Shown in pieces: positions 61,696-64,000 of a stretch of 64,000 nucleotides of DNA. The DNA is from Bacteroidia bacterium. GTDB taxonomy: Bacteria; Bacteroidota; Bacteroidia; Flavobacteriales; Flavobacteriaceae. The stretch spans positions 1 through 64,000 of the forward strand of contig JAUICK010000010.1 of the NCBI GenBank assembly GCA_030427865.1. Reading direction: 5' to 3'. Position 1 is the stretch's first letter, and the number at the start of each line of letters is the position of its first letter. Under the pieces are notes generated by a model. It was not told the DNA's origin. It did no database searches and saw only the letters and a list, made by a program, of their open reading frames with translations. Made by a program: the position numbers and the translations under genes.

Positions 61696-62758
61696 AAAAC
61701 TTATAAACAATAGCATTAATGTTCATTCCTGCTCCAACAGAAGCCAAAATAATAACATCGCCTTTATTTACTTGTTGGTTTTCTATTTTACCTTTTAAAA
61801 CTAAATCTAATAAAGTAGGAACTGTAGCAACAGAACTATTACCCAACTTATGAATACTCATAGGCATAATACTTTCTGGAATTGGTTTTTTGTACAATCT
61901 ATAAAAGCGTTTTATAATAGCCTCGTCCATTTTTTCGTTTGCTTGATGAATAAATATTTTTTTAACATCATCTATAGCAACACCACTTTTATCTAATGCA
62001 ATTTTCATTGCTTTTGGAACATTGGTAATGGCAAATTCATAAATTTTACGACCATACATTTTTATATAACGAGTATTTTTATCTTCTAATTGATTATAAG
62101 ATGCTCCAAAAAATAAATAATAAGCTTCATCTTTAGCCCAAGTTTGTGTTGCATGACTTAATATTCCTGAATCTTTTTCTGAAGTTTCTTCTACAATACA
62201 AGCTCCTGCACCATCGCTATAAATCATAGAATCTCTATCGTGCTTATCTACCACTCTCGATAATGTTTCTGCACCAATTACCAAACATTTTTTTGCAATA
62301 CCTGCTTTTATAAACGCTTGTGCCTGTATTACACCTTCTACCCAACCTGGGCAACCAAACAAAATATCGTAAGCCACACAATTAGGATTCTTAATTTCTA
62401 ATTTAAACTTTACTCTTGTTGCTAAACTGGGTAATGTATCAGCTTGAATTGCACCGTCTTTAACGTCTCCAAAATTATGCGCTAAAATGATATAATCTAA
62501 TTCTTCTACATTAACATTTGCATCTTCAATAGCTTTTTGGGCAGCAAAAAAGGCTAAATCTGAAGTGGTATATTCTGCTTTTGCATAACGTCTTTCGTCA
62601 ATTCCAGTGATATTTTTAAATTTAGATATGATAACTTCATTTTCTGATGAAAAAACAGAACCATCTTCATTTAAAAAATCATCGTTCAAAAAATCTTTAT
62701 TTTGTTTTCTGATTGATGGAATAAAAGTACCTGTTCCTGAAATTTTAGAATAAATCAT
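61694..62758 (-). CDS. 3-oxoacyl-ACP synthase III family protein (FabH-like)
   Basis: A 354-residue thiolase-fold enzyme. Catalytic Cys136 in ILFGCPGWVEG, His271 in IHQANEKMD and Asn307 in KLGNSSVATVP are all kept. Condenses acyl-CoA with malonyl-ACP or a related donor; it may differ from the housekeeping FabH, because a palindrome identical to the marR-fad operator lies 50 bases upstream. An ATG at 62794 would add 12 residues unlike the family; MIYSKISGTGTFIP at 62758 is preferred. Confidence 0.9.
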   Translation of the reverse strand: MIYSKISGTGTFIPSIRKQNKDFLNDDFLNEDGSVFSSENEVIISKFKNITGIDERRYAKAEYTTSDLAFFAAQKAIEDANVNVEELDYIILAHNFGDVKDGAIQADTLPSLATRVKFKLEIKNPNCVAYDILFGCPGWVEGVIQAQAFIKAGIAKKCLVIGAETLSRVVDKHDRDSMIYSDGAGACIVEETSEKDSGILSHATQTWAKDEAYYLFFGASYNQLEDKNTRYIKMYGRKIYEFAITNVPKAMKIALDKSGVAIDDVKKIFIHQANEKMDEAIIKRFYRLYKKPIPESIMPMSIHKLGNSSVATVPTLLDLVLKGKIENQQVNKGDVIILASVGAGMNINAIVYKF

Positions 62759-62807
62759 ATAAAAATATTTGCACACGAATTTAATGAAAGACAAATTAAA
62801 TAATTAT

Positions 62808-62819
62808 TATGCATGCATA
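62808..62819 (-). promoter_or_regulatory. Third copy of the MarR-type palindrome
   Basis: TATGCATGCATA, preceded by TTAT as in the marR site (TTATTATGCATGCATAG). Identical 12-base core to 11520-11531. Located 50 bases upstream of the FabH-like start. Confidence 0.6.
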
Positions 62820-62875
62820 GCAATGGGATACTCAAAAGAGAAAAAACAAGCGGCATGTTTTAAAAAGAAATCGAT

Positions 62876-63259
62876 TTACTTTTTATAGATATTCATCTTA
62901 AGCTCCATTACTGTTGCAATAGACCTTGCTCGACTTTTCATATTATGTGCATTTTCTCCATGAAAATTGGCATCAATTGTTTCAAATAAATACGATATCC
63001 AAATGGTAAAATGTTCTTTTTTAAAAGTTACAAATGCATTTTTATCTAAGTGTTTTTGCATTACATTATTTGCGTAAGTATTTGTATCAAACAAAATATC
63101 ATTCCAAAAATCTGTGATGATTTCTAAATGTTCTTCTAAATGATTATGTGTAAGAATGTCTTTAAAAAAAGGAAGCATTTTTTTATCATTTAGCAACAAA
63201 TCATAAAATTTAGTGATTATAAATTTAATATCTTGTCTTGAAGAAATGTCTAATTTCAT
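62876..63259 (-). CDS. Group III truncated haemoglobin
   Basis: A 127-residue globin-like protein: DFWNDILFDTNTYANNVMQKHLD (B-E region) and the proximal-His helix KKEHFTIWISYLFETIDANFHGENAHNMKSRA match group III trHb. Binds haem and O2/NO; role probably in NO or oxygen detoxification. Located between FabH-like gene and cdd with own spacers of 117 and 78 bases. Confidence 0.9.
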   Translation of the reverse strand: MKLDISSRQDIKFIITKFYDLLLNDKKMLPFFKDILTHNHLEEHLEIITDFWNDILFDTNTYANNVMQKHLDKNAFVTFKKEHFTIWISYLFETIDANFHGENAHNMKSRARSIATVMELKMNIYKK

Positions 63260-63337
63260 AAAATAAAATTGGCATTATGTTAATTAATTTTAATAAAAAG
63301 CGTTTTATTTGGTATACTTGCTCTACATGATAAAGGT

Positions 63338-63820
63338 TTACAAATATGAACTATCAAACGAAAAAGGGAGTAAAGAGAGTAGAGATTCTGTTTTAACAAT
63401 TTCGCCTATTTCTCCCATAAATATTACCGAAAAAGGTTCTTTTTGATTGATTTCAAACTCTGATAATGTTTGTCTACAAGCTCCACACGGACCAACAGGT
63501 TTATTTACTTTTGTTATTTTTGAACTTGCCGTAATTGCTAACTTTTTAATTTTTACTTTCGGAAAAGTGGAGCCTGCTTTCCAGATAGCTACTCTTTCTG
63601 CACACATGCCTGAAGGATAAGCTGCATTTTCTTGATTATTTCCTAAAACTATCTCTCCGTTTTCTAACAATAATGCAGCTCCAACATTAAACTTAGAGTA
63701 AGGAGCATAAGCATTTTTTCTTGCTGCTATGGCTTTACTCATCAGGTTTTTATCTTCTATTTCTAATTCTGAAATGTTATTGTAAATAGTGGCAGAAGAT
63801 TTTATTTCTATTTTTTTCAT
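63338..63820 (-). CDS. cdd: Cytidine deaminase
   Basis: A 160-residue enzyme converting cytidine/deoxycytidine to uridine/deoxyuridine. Zinc-site residues: Cys and Glu in CAERVAIWKA, and PCGACRQTLSEF. The substrate loop is AAYPSGMCAERV. An upstream ATG at 63835 would add 5 residues; MKKIEIKSSA at 63820 is preferred. Adjacent to the probable porV as in other Flavobacteriaceae (recollection). Confidence 0.95.
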   Translation of the reverse strand: MKKIEIKSSATIYNNISELEIEDKNLMSKAIAARKNAYAPYSKFNVGAALLLENGEIVLGNNQENAAYPSGMCAERVAIWKAGSTFPKVKIKKLAITASSKITKVNKPVGPCGACRQTLSEFEINQKEPFSVIFMGEIGEIVKTESLLSLLPFSFDSSYL

Positions 63821-63833
63821 AAATAAATTCGTC

Positions 63834-63861
63834 AAAAAAAGCAGCCTTTTTTGACTGCTTT
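63834..63861 (-). terminator. Terminator of the gene at the right edge
   Basis: On the minus strand AAAGCAG / CTGCTTT around a 10-base loop followed by a T-run (A-run at 63834-63840 on the plus strand). Located between the edge gene and cdd. A second pairing (GTCAAAAAA / TTTTTTGAC) is possible. Confidence 0.75.
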
Positions 63862-63900
63862 ACTTTGTATGTTATAAACTTACTAAAAAAAAATGACTTT

Positions 63901-64000
63901 TTAATAATCATCAAAAATTTCACCTAAATCAAATGATAGCGAAAAACGTAAAGAATTTTCTAACGGATTATTTACATCAGAAGAATTAATTAGGTAAGAT
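63901..64000 (-). CDS. porV: C-terminal part of probable type IX secretion protein PorV
   Basis: The stop (TTA on plus, 63901-63903) ends a frame open to the window edge; the last 33 residues are beta-strand-like and end with NNPLENSLRFSLSFDLGEIFDDY. This aromatic, alternating pattern is an outer-membrane beta-barrel end and resembles flavobacterial PorV (LptO), the T9SS shuttle protein, which commonly lies next to cdd. The 3' partial gene does not allow certainty; another FadL-type barrel is the alternative. Confidence 0.6.
   Translation of the reverse strand, partial: SYLINSSDVNNPLENSLRFSLSFDLGEIFDDY

Noticed and set aside
1-64000. CRISPR arrays, insertion sequences, prophage and rRNA genes
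   Set aside because: None was seen: no regular direct repeats with spacers, no transposase or phage genes, no rRNA sequence.

Overview
The window is a 64 kb chromosomal piece of a low-GC, gene-dense bacterium, almost certainly a marine member of the Flavobacteriaceae (Bacteroidota). The reasons are the Bacteroidota-type promoter element TAnnTTTG seen upstream of many genes, lipoprotein and TPR/DUF families typical of the group, a fused CcsB-CcsA cytochrome c biogenesis protein, two-subunit methylmalonyl-CoA mutase, a MarR-led fatty-acid oxidation operon, and a C-terminal fragment at the right edge that looks like the type IX secretion protein PorV. A Polaribacter-like organism is a guess that was not tested. 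No insertion sequence, integrase, prophage or CRISPR array was seen.

Layout. 1-5.5 kb: the end of htpG, then a run of small genes (carboxypeptidase-regulatory-like secreted protein, transglutaminase-like protein, GNAT acetyltransferase, an unlisted 55-residue basic protein, SGNH hydrolase, DUF985 cupin). 5.5-11.4 kb (minus strand): peroxiredoxin/thioredoxin/small protein operon, a sigma-54 activator without a DNA-binding domain, an MscS channel, and a NatA/NatB-like ABC exporter. 11.5-17.6 kb: marR-fadN-fadA-fadE, a beta-oxidation operon with two palindromic operator-like sites in front of it; a third copy of the core palindrome lies 50 kb away before a FabH-like gene. 17.8-23 kb: two lipoproteins, then an ECF sigma / anti-sigma / DUF4097 / DUF4097 operon. 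23-25.4 kb: trxB, a PQQ-type sugar dehydrogenase, tRNA-Pro(TGG). 25.5-30.3 kb: an accessory-looking stretch with an AraC-type membrane regulator, a CPBP protease remnant, a frameshifted gene and two tandem beta-lactamase-like lipoproteins. 30.3-31.4 kb: a formylglycine-generating-enzyme-like lipoprotein.

31.5-45.6 kb is the standout. Two back-to-back operons carry four different members of the photolyase/cryptochrome superfamily (CRY-DASH, a DPRP/(6-4)-type member that has lost its iron-sulfur cysteines, an atypical third form and a canonical class I enzyme) together with a TetR-like regulator, an ABC1/UbiB-like kinase, flavin reductase, DUF2867 oxidoreductase, a DUF2256 zinc-finger miniprotein, DUF2805, folE (a source of the pterin antenna precursor), twin small proteins, an SDR lacking its catalytic tyrosine, glutathione peroxidase, TspO and an SRPBCC protein. 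Both operons start with the same promoter arrangement (TTGTTTAAC, TTAAACA and TATCTTT at identical spacing), so they probably form one regulon, plausibly a light or photo-oxidative stress response with an unrecognised regulator.

45.9-54.4 kb: tRNA-Thr and tRNA-Pro(GGG), gpsA, then udk-divIC-mutA-membrane protein-mutB, and an MBOAT/SGNH acyl-transfer pair. 54.4-64 kb: ccsBA, a TPR-like membrane protein, and on the minus strand a LysM lipoprotein, guaA, a FabH-like synthase, a truncated haemoglobin, cdd and the probable porV end.
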